A DNA stretch of 64,000 bases, from positions 2,914,001 through 2,978,000 of the forward strand of contig NZ_JAFBCM010000001.1 in the NCBI RefSeq assembly GCF_016907715.1, given 5' to 3'. Below the pieces are notes generated by a model, which saw nothing but the letters and a program-made list of their open reading frames with translations, was not told where the DNA came from and ran no database searches. The position numbers and the translations under genes were made by a program. The stretch is from Tenggerimyces flavus (GTDB lineage Bacteria; Actinomycetota; Actinomycetes; Propionibacteriales; Actinopolymorphaceae). This document shows, piece by piece, positions 16,313-23,956 of the stretch; the first letter of the stretch is position 1; each line of letters opens with the position of its first letter.

Positions 16313-18412
16313 GTGACCGACGCGACCGGACTTCCGCATCCCGACGCCATCCTCGACGCGCTCGACCCCGAGCAGCGCGAGGCGGCGTTGGCGCTGCGCG
16401 GTCCGGTCTGCATCCTCGCGGGCGCGGGTACGGGCAAGACGCGCGCGATCACGCACCGGATCGCGTACGCGGTGCTCTCCGGCATGTGGAAGCCGCAGCA
16501 GGTGCTGGCGGTGACGTTCACGACGCGCGCCGCCGGCGAGATGCGGACGAGGCTGCGCGAGCTCGGCGTCGTGGGCGTGCAGGCGCGGACGTTCCACTCC
16601 GCCGCGCTCCGGCAGGCGCGGTACTTCTGGCCGCAGGTCTACAAGAGCGAGCTGCCGCCGATCGTCGACACCAAGCTCAGGCTGGTCTCCGAGGCCGCCA
16701 ACCGGTGCCGCGTCGACGCCGACGTCGCCGGCCGGCGCGACCTCGCGAGCGAGATCGAGTGGGCGAAGGTCAGCAACGTCCGGCCCGACGACTACCCCGC
16801 GGTCGCGGCGAAGATGGGCCGGCAGGTCGGGGGGTACGACTTCGCGACGGTCTCGCGCGTGTTCGCCGCGTACGAGGAGGTCCGCCGCGACCGCGGCGTG
16901 ATCGACCTCGAGGACGTGCTGCTCTGCGCGACCGCGCTGCTCGCCGACGACCGCAAGGTCGCCGAGGCGATCCGTTCGCAGTACAAGCACTTCGTCGTCG
17001 ACGAGTACCAGGACGTGAGCCCGGTGCAGCAGACGCTGCTCTCGCTGTGGCTGGGCGACCGCGAGGACGTCTGCGTCGTCGGCGACGCGAGCCAGACGAT
17101 CTACTCGTTCGCGGGTGCCTCGCCCGACTACCTGCTCGGGTTCAAGCGGCGCTACCCGTCCGCCTCCGTCGTCCGGCTGGTCCGCGACTACCGGTCGACG
17201 CCGCAGGTCGTCCGGGTGGCGAACGGGCTGCTCGACGCTGCCCGCGGGAAGGCGGCCGACAAGGCAGTCACCCTCCTCGCACAGCGCCCGGACGGGCCGG
17301 AGCCGACGTTCACCGAGCACGCGGACGAGGTCGTCGAGTCCGAGAGCATCGCGCTCGCGATCGCGAAGCTCGCGGCCGAAGGCGTGCCCTACCGCGAGAT
17401 GGCGGCGCTGTTCCGCATCAACGCGCAGTCGGAGGCGTTGGAGCAGGCGCTGGCCGAGCGGTCGATCCCGTACTTCGTCCGCGGCGCCGAGCGCTTCTTC
17501 GACCGCCCGGAGGTGCGCCAGGCCATCGTCCTGCTGCGCGGGGCGGCGCGGGCCGCGCAGGAGGACGAGACCTCGGGGTTGGTCGTGGACGTACGGACCG
17601 TGCTCGGCTCGGCCGGCTGGACGGCCGACCCGCCGACGGGCACCGGCGCGGTCCGCGAGCGCTGGGAGTCGCTCGCCGCGCTGGCCACGCTCGCGGATTC
17701 GATCGCGCAGGAGCAGCCGGCGGCCGGACTGGCCGAGTTCGTGGCGATCCTGGAGGAGCGGGCGGCCGCGCAGCACGCGCCGACCGCGGACGGTGTGACG
17801 TTGTCGACGTTGCACGCGGCGAAGGGCCTGGAGTGGGACGCGGTGTTCCTGGCCGGCATGCATGAGGGAACGATGCCGATCATCTACGCCGAGACGCCGG
17901 AGCAGATCGAGGAGGAGCGCCGGCTGCTGTACGTCGGCGTGACCCGCGCCCGGGAGCACCTCGCCGTGTCGTGGGCGACGGCACGTTCGCCGGGCCAGCG
18001 GGCGCGGCGCTCGGCGTCGCGGTTCCTGGACGGCGTCCGACCGACTGGCTCCGCCGCGGCGGACCGGCCGGCGGGCGTGCGGGGTTCGGGGCGGAGCAAG
18101 TCCAAGGGCGTCGCGAAGTGCCGGGTCTGCGGCAAGGCGCTGGTCGAGGCGTCGGACCGCAAGCTCGGGCGCTGCTTCGACTGCCCGTCGAGTCTGGACG
18201 AGGCGCTGTTCGAGCAGCTCCGCGAGTGGCGCAAGGAGCTTGCGGCCGAGCAGAAGGTGCCGGCGTACGTGATCTTCACCGACGCGACGCTGACCGCGAT
18301 CGCCGAGGCGAAGCCGTCGGACCGTGCGGAGCTGTCCAGGATCTCCGGCGTCGGCGCGGCCAAGCTGGAGAAGTACGGCGACGCCGTTCTGGAGCTCTGC
18401 GACGGTTCCTGA
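16313..18412 (+). CDS. uvrD2: ATP-dependent DNA helicase UvrD2
   Basis: A 699-residue superfamily 1 helicase. Motif I GAGTGKT is at residues 37-43, motif II is VVDEYQDVSP, motif III reads GDASQTIYSFAGA, and later motifs include LSTLHAAKGLEWDAVF and RRLLYVGVTRAREHLAVSW. The C-terminus has a four-Cys motif (CRVCGKAL...GRCFDCPS) and an HRDC domain (about residues 610-699), the combination that defines mycobacterial UvrD2 as opposed to UvrD1. It unwinds DNA in repair. GTG 16313 is preferred; ATG 16301 and 16304 are alternatives. It lies just before whiB7 as in mycobacteria, though here on the same strand. Confidence 0.92.
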   Translation: MTDATGLPHPDAILDALDPEQREAALALRGPVCILAGAGTGKTRAITHRIAYAVLSGMWKPQQVLAVTFTTRAAGEMRTRLRELGVVGVQARTFHSAALRQARYFWPQVYKSELPPIVDTKLRLVSEAANRCRVDADVAGRRDLASEIEWAKVSNVRPDDYPAVAAKMGRQVGGYDFATVSRVFAAYEEVRRDRGVIDLEDVLLCATALLADDRKVAEAIRSQYKHFVVDEYQDVSPVQQTLLSLWLGDREDVCVVGDASQTIYSFAGASPDYLLGFKRRYPSASVVRLVRDYRSTPQVVRVANGLLDAARGKAADKAVTLLAQRPDGPEPTFTEHADEVVESESIALAIAKLAAEGVPYREMAALFRINAQSEALEQALAERSIPYFVRGAERFFDRPEVRQAIVLLRGAARAAQEDETSGLVVDVRTVLGSAGWTADPPTGTGAVRERWESLAALATLADSIAQEQPAAGLAEFVAILEERAAAQHAPTADGVTLSTLHAAKGLEWDAVFLAGMHEGTMPIIYAETPEQIEEERRLLYVGVTRAREHLAVSWATARSPGQRARRSASRFLDGVRPTGSAAADRPAGVRGSGRSKSKGVAKCRVCGKALVEASDRKLGRCFDCPSSLDEALFEQLREWRKELAAEQKVPAYVIFTDATLTAIAEAKPSDRAELSRISGVGAAKLEKYGDAVLELCDGS

Positions 18413-18467
18413 GACCACGATTTCCCGCGGCTCACGCCTGGCTCCGGAAAACGTTTCAAGGAGTTGG

Positions 18468-18507
18468 GTTTAATTGCTTGCGAGGCCCTCCGGAATCCGT
18501 CTACCCT
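18468..18507 (+). promoter_or_regulatory. candidate whiB7 promoter with AT-rich upstream element
   Basis: -35 TTGCGA at 18478-18483, 18-bp spacer, -10 TACCCT at 18502-18507. The bases just before the -35 box (GTTTAATTGC, 18468-18477) are strikingly AT-rich for this genome. WhiB7 proteins are known to activate their own promoter by binding, through the AT-hook, an AT-rich stretch immediately upstream of the -35 box. The match here is by layout and not tested. Confidence 0.55.
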
Positions 18508-18568
18508 CATCTCTCGAACCCATTGCGCCAGAGAGCGCCCGCCCGCGTCCAAGGAAGGAGGCAGTCCG

Positions 18569-18841
18569 ATGATCAAGAACGAAACCAGCTCGCGTCAGGT
18601 CACCGTCGACGCTTCCTTCCGTGTGCAGTCGGCCACTCGACTTGGCGTTTTCGCGCGTCCGGAGCGCCGCCTTGCGCCTTCGTTCGCCTCGCACCAGGGG
18701 ACCAGTCTGTCCAGCGGCCGCCTCGGCGAGGGCCGTACCGCGTCCCCGAGCACCACCAAGAACCTGTCCGCCACCGCCTACATCCCGACCACGCAGCGCC
18801 CCGTCCCGGGTAACACTGCCTGGAGTCCACCGGTCTTATGA
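18569..18841 (+). CDS. 90-codon ORF in the whiB7 leader (upstream ORF)
   Basis: ATG 18569 has a very good ribosome-binding site (AAGGAAGGAGG, 6-7 nt upstream). The product is a 90-residue basic, Ser/Thr/Arg-rich peptide without a known domain and likely unfolded. It sits between the candidate whiB7 promoter and an intrinsic terminator, its stop codon (18839-18841) lying in the loop of a hairpin. Leaders of whiB7/wblC genes in other actinobacteria hold translated upstream ORFs whose translation controls termination ahead of whiB7, so I read it as such an ORF. It is longer than a typical leader peptide, so it could also have a function of its own. Confidence 0.65.
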   Translation: MIKNETSSRQVTVDASFRVQSATRLGVFARPERRLAPSFASHQGTSLSSGRLGEGRTASPSTTKNLSATAYIPTTQRPVPGNTAWSPPVL

Positions 18842-18911
18842 GTCCCACTCAGACCGGCGCCTCCAGGCCGCGGAACCCGAACCCCGGGATCCGCGGCCTT
18901 TCTGATTCTTA
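18820..18911 (+). terminator. paired hairpins and intrinsic terminator (attenuator) ahead of whiB7
   Basis: Hairpin 1: CTGGAG 18820-18825 pairs with 18861-18866 and CCGGTCT 18830-18836 pairs with 18851-18857; its loop holds the stop codon of the upstream ORF. Hairpin 2: GGCCGCGGA 18866-18874 pairs with TCCGCGGCC 18890-18898 and is followed by TTTCTGATTCTT, a standard intrinsic terminator 37 nt before the whiB7 start. CCCGGG at 18806-18811 and 18884-18889 could pair with each other as an alternative fold. Confidence 0.7.
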
Positions 18912-18947
18912 CGGCCAACTGCCAGCCATGAGAGGAGGTGAAACGGT

Positions 18948-19229
18948 ATGAGTCTCAGCGTCCTCGAACCCTTCGTCGAGGTCTCCGCACAGGTCGAGCT
19001 TCCCTGCCGCTCGTACGACCCTGAGCTGTTCTTCGCGGAGAAGCCTGACGACGTGGAGTTCGCGAAGTCCCTCTGCCAGAGCTGCCCGCTCGTCCAGGAG
19101 TGCCTGGAGGGTGCGCTTGCCCGGCGTGAGCCTTGGGGAGTGTGGGGCGGCCAGCTGCTCGTCGCTGGCGTGGTTGTTCCACGCAAGCGTCCCAGGGGTC
19201 GGCCTCGGAAGAACCCCGTAGCCGCGTAG
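18948..19229 (+). CDS. whiB7: WhiB7-type redox/antibiotic-response transcription factor
   Basis: A 93-residue WhiB protein. Four Cys (20, 43, 46, 52) bind a 4Fe-4S cluster, followed by the turn EPWGVWGG (61-68) that contacts sigma factor region 4. The C-terminal AT-hook RGRPRK (83-88) is the feature separating WhiB7 from other WhiB proteins. WhiB7 activates intrinsic antibiotic-resistance genes when ribosomes are inhibited. AGAGGAGGTG precedes ATG 18948. Its gene follows uvrD2 and its long leader contains an ORF and terminator, consistent with attenuation. Confidence 0.93.
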   Translation: MSLSVLEPFVEVSAQVELPCRSYDPELFFAEKPDDVEFAKSLCQSCPLVQECLEGALARREPWGVWGGQLLVAGVVVPRKRPRGRPRKNPVAA

Positions 19230-19331
19230 TACCGCCACCCGACCTGGACGTGGGAACACGTCCCCCGACGACCAAAAAATGGACACATGAACCCGAAGCC
19301 GAGAACCACCAAGACTTTCAGGAGTACTTCG

Positions 19332-19496
19332 ATGCATCTCATTCAAGAAGACCTGGCTCGAGCACAGATACGCGGGCGTCTCGAAACCGCGGAGGAGAGC
19401 CGCCGGGCCGCGCAGCTGCTGCGCGCCCGCCGGTTCAAGCGAAGGGCCAGCCAGGCCGTGCATCAGGCACGGCTCGCGGTCGCCCGTCTCGTCTGA
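19332..19496 (+). CDS. small basic hypothetical protein (54 residues)
   Basis: ATG 19332 has AGGAG 8 nt upstream and is preferred over ATG 19287. The 54-residue product is mostly charged helix, rich in Arg and Ala (RRAAQLLRARRFKRRASQAV). It has no membrane segment. It lies directly downstream of whiB7 and ahead of a strong hairpin at 19530, so it may share the transcript. Family not recognised. Confidence 0.55.
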   Translation: MHLIQEDLARAQIRGRLETAEESRRAAQLLRARRFKRRASQAVHQARLAVARLV

Positions 19497-19529
19497 GCGA
19501 CTGAGCACCAACTGAACAACTGAGTGACT

Positions 19530-19574
19530 GAACGCCGGGAGCCTCCTGCCTCGAGGGGGAGGCTCCCGGCGTTC
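19530..19574. terminator. strong hairpin terminator after whiB7 and the small ORF
   Basis: GAACGCCGGGAGCCTCC (19530-19546) and its exact complement (19558-19574) form a 17-bp stem with an 11-nt loop. No T run follows, which is usual for actinobacterial terminators. Confidence 0.7.
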
Positions 19575-19705
19575 ACTCATGTGACGGACTGCCGGGACCG
19601 CACAACGCGACACGACGAATCCTGTGATGTCCGTGAAACGCCAACGGCGACCGAGCGCGCGACGATAGAGGAGGGCACGGGGCCACCTACCGAAAGAGGA
19701 GCCCA

Positions 19706-19867
19706 ATGATCGTCTGCGACCTGTGCGGAAGTTCGGCACCGAACGACGAACCGCCGCTCACCTGGGTCGTCTCGTTCGAGGACAGCCGCGCCAAGCACTA
19801 CTGCGAGAGCTGCACGCGCGAGAACCTGAGAGGCATCGAGGGCCGGCTGGACATGGCCTGGTGGTAA
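19706..19867 (+). CDS. small zinc-ribbon protein (53 residues)
   Basis: AAAGAGGAG lies 6 nt before ATG 19706. The 53-residue product has two CxxC knuckles, CDLC at residues 4-7 and CESC at residues 33-36, separated by about 25 residues, and ends IEGRLDMAWW. This is a standalone zinc ribbon; possible roles include binding RNA, a ribosome or a partner protein. No name can be given. A diverged copy of its last 11 codons follows at 19887-19919. Confidence 0.7.
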   Translation: MIVCDLCGSSAPNDEPPLTWVVSFEDSRAKHYCESCTRENLRGIEGRLDMAWW

Positions 19868-19886
19868 CCGCTTGATCGCATCGGCC

Positions 19887-19919
19887 GGACGTGTCGAGGG
19901 GCGGCTCGATCTGGCTTGG
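19887..19919 (+). pseudogene. remnant of a second copy of the zinc-ribbon gene tail
   Basis: The 33 bases encode GRVEGRLDLAW, matching GIEGRLDMAW at the end of the intact gene just upstream, but with no zinc ribbon before it and no stop in the expected place. It looks like the end of a lost paralogue. The stretch from 19920 to 20049 shows no other feature I can support. Confidence 0.4.
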
Positions 19920-20049
19920 TGTGATCAGCTGGGGAGACCAACCCACGCCTTCTCGAGTCCGCCCCTCTCCTCGGGGAGGCCACGACTCGCCGGAGTCGGG
20001 GCCGCAGCACCCACGCTAGGTCGGGCTCGGCCACGGGATGGTCGGCCGA

Positions 20050-20076
20050 CGGTCAAGCGTCGACCAAATCCCGTTC
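20050..20076. repeat. direct repeat of the ABC1-kinase gene end (distal copy)
   Basis: 27 bp identical at 25 positions to 20426-20452, the 3' end of the kinase gene; on the minus strand it still spells ERDLVDA and a stop. The two copies flank a decayed vapBC module, which suggests that a duplication accompanied its arrival or decay. Confidence 0.8.
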
Positions 20077-20371
20077 ACCTCGCGGGAGTCACGTCCGTGT
20101 GGACGAAGTCGTCTCCCTTGAAGAGCAGAGGTTCGCCCGCCTCCTTCGCCCACGCGTACGCGAAACAGTCCCCGAAGTTGAGTCCGGCGGGATGACCACT
20201 GCCTTTGCCGAAGTCGCGATACGCAGTCCGAGCCAGGTGAGCCTGCGACTTCGTCACTGCTTCGACTTCAATACTCGCCTCATCGATCAGTGCGTCCAGC
20301 TGCCTGCTCAGAACAGGATCACCGACCCGATCGATGACGATCGCCGCCTCCAGGAAGTTTGCGGCCGACAT
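20075..20371 (-). pseudogene. truncated VapC toxin (PIN domain) lacking its N-terminal catalytic strand
   Basis: The 98 codons match the C-terminal three quarters of a VapC PIN-domain ribonuclease: [14 protein letters not shown] at the start, [27 protein letters not shown] and [13 protein letters not shown] at the end. Intact VapC begins with about 30 more residues, including the first metal-binding Asp (IVDTSAL), and these are absent. The frame starts almost directly after the end of a vapB remnant in another frame. It therefore cannot be an active toxin and is best read as a relic with an internal deletion spanning the vapB-vapC junction. Confidence 0.75.
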
Positions 20372-20417
20372 CTTCCTCGTCGTCGTACAACAGCTCAGCG
20401 TGGTCGACCGCTTTCAC
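20370..20417 (-). pseudogene. C-terminal remnant of a VapB antitoxin
   Basis: On the minus strand the 48 bases read [16 protein letters not shown], resembling the conserved C-terminal DHGDLLYDERGLP stretch of PSK/Rv0623-type VapB antitoxins that precede this type of VapC. A stop codon lies just before it and no antitoxin body remains. It runs in a different frame from the vapC remnant. Confidence 0.5.
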
Positions 20418-20425
20418 TTAGCGTG

Positions 20426-20452
20426 CGGTCAGGCGTCGACCAGATCCCGTTC
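20426..20452. repeat. direct repeat of the ABC1-kinase gene end (proximal copy)
   Basis: Overlaps the last codons and the stop of the kinase gene (20429); 25 of 27 positions match 20050-20076, 376 bp away, on the other side of the vapBC relic. Confidence 0.8.
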
Positions 20453-21805
20453 CTCGTCGGCCGGATCGTCGACGAAGCCGGGCAGCCACCGTTCCAGCTC
20501 ACCGCGGAACGGCGCCTCGGCGCCGAGCTGGGCCAGCACGCCCACGCCGCTACTCCACACGCGGTGGATCAGCAGGTACGACGGCGGCAGGTTGATCTTC
20601 ATCGCCATCGAGCCGCCGCGGATGTCGGTGATCCGCTGGAACTGGGTCCGCATCCACTCCCGGCTGAACTTGAACGTCTTCTCCCGCGCCGGGTCGATGA
20701 ACGGGTTGAGGTACTCGTACAGATCCTCCGGCTGGATCTCGACCCCCGCCCGGATGAACCCCTCGCGGCGCAGCCCCTCGACGACCGTCTCGAAGTCCCC
20801 GCTCATCCCGACGCGCAGCAGCGTGCCGATGTGCCGCGGGAACCCGTCCGGCAGGCGGGCCACCAACCCGTAGTCGAGCACGCCCAGCCGCCCGTCGGGC
20901 GTGATGCGGAAGTTGCCCGGGTGCGGATCCGCGTGCAGCAGGCCGGCGCGGTCGGGCCCGGAGAACAGGAACCGGACGAACAGCAGGCCGGCGTGGTCGC
21001 GTTCGGCCTGGGTGCCGTGGGCGATGACGTCGCTGAGCGGCCGGCCGTCCAGCCAGTCCGTCACCAGCACCCGCGGCGTCTGGAACAGCACGCGCGGCAC
21101 CGCGATCTCCGGGTCGTCGGCGTACGCCTTGGCGAACCCGCGCTGCGCCTCCGCCTCGTGCTCGTAGTCGAGCTCCTCGCCGACCCGGGCCTTGAGCTCC
21201 TCGATCAGCGGCTTCACCTCGACGCCCGGAAACAGCGCACCGAACAGGCCGGCAACTCGGGCGATCTGGTTCAGGTCGCTGCGCAGCGCCTTCGCCGCGC
21301 CCGGGTACTGGATCTTCACCGCGACCTCGCGATTGTCGGTCCAGCGCGCCTTGTGCACCTGGCCGATCGACGCCGCGGCAGCCGGAACGTCCTCGAACTT
21401 CCGCAGTCGCCGGCGCCAGTTCGGGCCCAGCTCCTCGGCGAGCACTCGGTGCACGGTGGACGCGGGCATCGGCGGCGCCGAGTCCTGCAGCTTGGTCAGT
21501 GTCGCTCGGTACGGCTCGGCGAGCTGCTCGGGCAACGCCGCCTCGAAGATCGACAGCGCCTGGCCGAACTTCATCGCGCCGCCCTTGAGCTCACCGAGCA
21601 CCTTGAACAGCTGGTCGGCAGTGCGGCGTTGCAGCTCCTCCGCGACCGCCTCGGCCGGCTTGCCGCCGAGGCGCTTGGTCAGCCCAAGCGTCGCCCGGCC
21701 GGCGATGCCGAACGGCAGGCCAGCCAGCTTGAGCGCGCGAGCCGCCGCGCTGCGGGGGAGATCGCTCACCGCCCCATTGTCGCTGTTCCTGCCAACCGGT
21801 TTCAC
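20429..21805 (-). CDS. ABC1/AarF (UbiB-like) atypical kinase
   Basis: A 458-residue protein of the UbiB/ADCK family. Visible motifs: the signature KxGQ (GGAMKFGQ, near residue 80), the Ala-rich loop AAASIGQVH, the VAIK-like lysine VAVKIQYP, HADPHPGNF in the catalytic loop and LDYGLV in place of DFG. Family members bind ATP and assist isoprenoid-lipid or quinone metabolism at the membrane. GTG 21805 has GGTGGA upstream; GTG 21769 is an alternative. In mycobacteria the equivalent gene (Rv3197) lies next to whiB7, as here. Its last 27 bp are duplicated downstream around a vapBC relic. Confidence 0.9.
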   Translation of the reverse strand: MKPVGRNSDNGAVSDLPRSAAARALKLAGLPFGIAGRATLGLTKRLGGKPAEAVAEELQRRTADQLFKVLGELKGGAMKFGQALSIFEAALPEQLAEPYRATLTKLQDSAPPMPASTVHRVLAEELGPNWRRRLRKFEDVPAAAASIGQVHKARWTDNREVAVKIQYPGAAKALRSDLNQIARVAGLFGALFPGVEVKPLIEELKARVGEELDYEHEAEAQRGFAKAYADDPEIAVPRVLFQTPRVLVTDWLDGRPLSDVIAHGTQAERDHAGLLFVRFLFSGPDRAGLLHADPHPGNFRITPDGRLGVLDYGLVARLPDGFPRHIGTLLRVGMSGDFETVVEGLRREGFIRAGVEIQPEDLYEYLNPFIDPAREKTFKFSREWMRTQFQRITDIRGGSMAMKINLPPSYLLIHRVWSSGVGVLAQLGAEAPFRGELERWLPGFVDDPADEERDLVDA

Positions 21806-21820
21806 ATTTTGTCCACCAGC

Positions 21821-22687
21821 TCACACCTCGATTCGCGGCGGACCCGCCCGCAGACGCCGTTCGGACGCCTGACGTACCTCGTTGGGATCGAACGAGTCCC
21901 AGTCGGCCTCGAGCCACCAGGTGGCTCCCGCGTCCGCCCATTCACGGGCCTTCGCCGCGCCGGCCGCCGGGTCGTCCGCGGGCGTCTTGCCCTCCCAGAT
22001 CACGTCGAAGTCGTCCATCTTCCGGCCGGCCTTCGCGCGTTCCTCGCGAATCCACGCCACCGCCTCGGCCAGGATCTGCGGCGTGAGCTCCTTGTCCGCA
22101 TCGGGATCGGTCGGGTGGTACGCGGGGAGCCAGCCCTCGAGCTGGGCGGCGCGCTTCATCGACTTCATCCGCGGCCAGGCTCCGACCGCCCAGATCGGGA
22201 TCGTCGGCTGGACCGGTGTCGGCGGGAGCCCCGGCATCGGTTCGGTGTCGAGCGCTCGTGAGCGGTAGTGGGTGCCCTCGTACGTGAAGGTCTTGTCCTT
22301 CCAGAGCAGGCGAAGCATGTCGATGCCCTCGTCCATGAGCTCGGCGCGGACCTTGCGGCCGGGGTCGTCCTCGAACAGCCAGAAGCGCGGCTCGTTGCTC
22401 GGTACACCGAGCCCGATCGGCAGGATCACGCGGCCGCCGGAGAGGTTGTCGAGGGTCGCGGTCTGGCTCGCGAGCTCCCATGGGCGGCGTCGGGGGAGAG
22501 GGGTGAGCATGGTGCCGAGCTTGATGCGTTCGGTGGTCATCGCGGCCGCGGTCAGCGCGACCCAGGGGTCGATGCCCCAGACCGACTCCCAGCAGAAGAA
22601 CGCGTCCCAGCCGTGTTCCTCCGCGATCTGGGCGAGCTCGGCCGCCGTGCGTGCGTCGCCATAGGCGAGTACGAATCCATAGCGCAT
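21821..22687 (-). CDS. LLM-class flavin-dependent oxidoreductase (luciferase-like)
   Basis: A 288-residue TIM-barrel protein. It has the bacterial-luciferase/F420-dependent pattern: GWDAFFCWESV, TERIKLGTMLTPLPRRRPWELA, the LSGGRVILPIGLG turn and EGWLPAYHP. Such enzymes use FMN or coenzyme F420; which one cannot be decided from the sequence. ATG 22687 is chosen over 22717. It lies 15 nt upstream of the ABC1 kinase on the same strand, so the two are probably co-transcribed. Confidence 0.87.
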   Translation of the reverse strand: MRYGFVLAYGDARTAAELAQIAEEHGWDAFFCWESVWGIDPWVALTAAAMTTERIKLGTMLTPLPRRRPWELASQTATLDNLSGGRVILPIGLGVPSNEPRFWLFEDDPGRKVRAELMDEGIDMLRLLWKDKTFTYEGTHYRSRALDTEPMPGLPPTPVQPTIPIWAVGAWPRMKSMKRAAQLEGWLPAYHPTDPDADKELTPQILAEAVAWIREERAKAGRKMDDFDVIWEGKTPADDPAAGAAKAREWADAGATWWLEADWDSFDPNEVRQASERRLRAGPPRIEV

Positions 22688-22810
22688 GCACTCGACCGTA
22701 GACGTGACCACCGACATGTCTGTGCCGATGGCGCGGAGCCCGACCGCTCAGCGAGCCTTGCCGTCACCCGCTCGGGTGCCGCAGAGCAGCCTCACGGTCG
22801 ACTCCGCGCA

Positions 22811-23848
22811 CTAAGCAGCCGCGCTGGCCAGGTGGTCCCACTGGCAGCCGCACCGTGGGTGCGGCGTCCAGGACCGTCGCCGTGGGGTGGCGAACGGCAG
22901 CGCGAGCTCGATCGTGGCGTCCCGCGAAGGCACCGGTTCGCCGGCGAGGAACGCGAGCACGTGCAGCACCGCGATGCCCGCGGTAGTGGTCGCGAGCGTG
23001 ACGTCGCAAGCGCGGACGGCCGGTCTGGCGGTGAGGATCTGCGCGAGCAGGTGCGGCCAGGCGGGATCGCGGTCGGCGCGGTGCAGGTCGTGGCAGCGCA
23101 GGCAGGAGGCGGTGCCCGGCAGGACGAGCGGGCCGAGTACGCCGCGGGCTTCCCAGACCCGCACGTACAGGTGCGGAATCCCATGCTGGACAAGGACCTG
23201 GGCGAGCTGTCGGTCCGGCTCCTCGTCCGGGGCGACCACCACGAGGTCCGGCCGGTGGCCACCCACCTGGACGTTCGTCGTGTCGGTCGACGGCGCGACG
23301 GCACGGATCGTCCGGCTCACCCCGGACGCGCGGGAGTGACCGACGTCCTCCTCCCGAAGGCCGGCTGGCGCGAGGTCGGCCGGCGTGGCCTTGGCCTGGT
23401 CGACCGACCGCACCCTGCCGATGCCGGCGGCGGCGAGCAGCGTGGCGACGGTCGCGCCGACGCGGCCGGCGCCGTGGACGAGGACGGTCGCCTGCCGGCG
23501 TCGCTCGAGCGAGTTGGGGTCGGCCGCGGCGAGGTCGGGTCTGAGCCGTTCGCGCTCTCGCAGCGGCAGGGCGCTGAGGTGCGGCGGGAGGTGGTCGGCG
23601 TCGTCGAGCAGGCCGCTCTCGGCGAGCATGCCGACGAACGTACGCGTCGTCCGCACGTCGACGCCGCGCGTTTCTCCGTACACAGCAAGAGCGTCGAGCG
23701 TGTGCGCGCCAGTGAGCCGGTCGACGATGTCCGCCAGCGCCTGATCGACGCCGGCGAGCACCACCGCGCGGTCTGGATCGAGCCCGAGCTGGAGCGTCTG
23801 GTGGTCGCGCCAGACGCGATGAACGCCTGGCTTCAAGAGCGGTCGCAT
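22811..23848 (-). CDS. ThiF/MoeB-fold protein, TOMM-cyclodehydratase-like
   Basis: A 345-residue protein. The N-terminal third resembles the leader-binding region of RiPP cyclodehydratase partners (winged-helix-like, residues 1-95). A Rossmann E1-like domain follows from about residue 115 (VLVHGAGRVGATVATLLAAAGIG). Two Cys pairs are seen, CLRC near residue 250 and CGC near the C-terminus, likely binding zinc. No YcaO protein, precursor peptide or ubiquitin-like partner is nearby, so a RiPP role is doubtful. Its place by the ABC1 kinase agrees with a housekeeping role conserved in actinobacteria. ATG 23848 starts the homologous part. Confidence 0.75.
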   Translation of the reverse strand: MRPLLKPGVHRVWRDHQTLQLGLDPDRAVVLAGVDQALADIVDRLTGAHTLDALAVYGETRGVDVRTTRTFVGMLAESGLLDDADHLPPHLSALPLRERERLRPDLAAADPNSLERRRQATVLVHGAGRVGATVATLLAAAGIGRVRSVDQAKATPADLAPAGLREEDVGHSRASGVSRTIRAVAPSTDTTNVQVGGHRPDLVVVAPDEEPDRQLAQVLVQHGIPHLYVRVWEARGVLGPLVLPGTASCLRCHDLHRADRDPAWPHLLAQILTARPAVRACDVTLATTTAGIAVLHVLAFLAGEPVPSRDATIELALPFATPRRRSWTPHPRCGCQWDHLASAAA

Positions 23849-23956
23849 GGTCGTTCCCGCACCTCCCCGTGATCGTGGACGAGGTCGAGAGTGCCACTGC
23901 GACGAGGGTGGGTGCGGGCTGCTTCCACAGTGTCCACAGGCTGCTAGTTTCGTTCT

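Noticed and set aside
19872..20195. Plus-strand ORF of 107 codons
   Set aside because: Only its start resembles the zinc-ribbon gene tail; the rest reads antisense to the vapC remnant and repeats.
20075..20371. Functional VapC toxin
   Set aside because: The N-terminal strand with the first catalytic Asp is missing and the antitoxin is reduced to a scrap.
22764..23897. Alternative minus-strand frame across the ThiF gene
   Set aside because: It is Arg/Pro-rich without motifs, while the overlapping frame has a clear Rossmann loop and Cys pairs.
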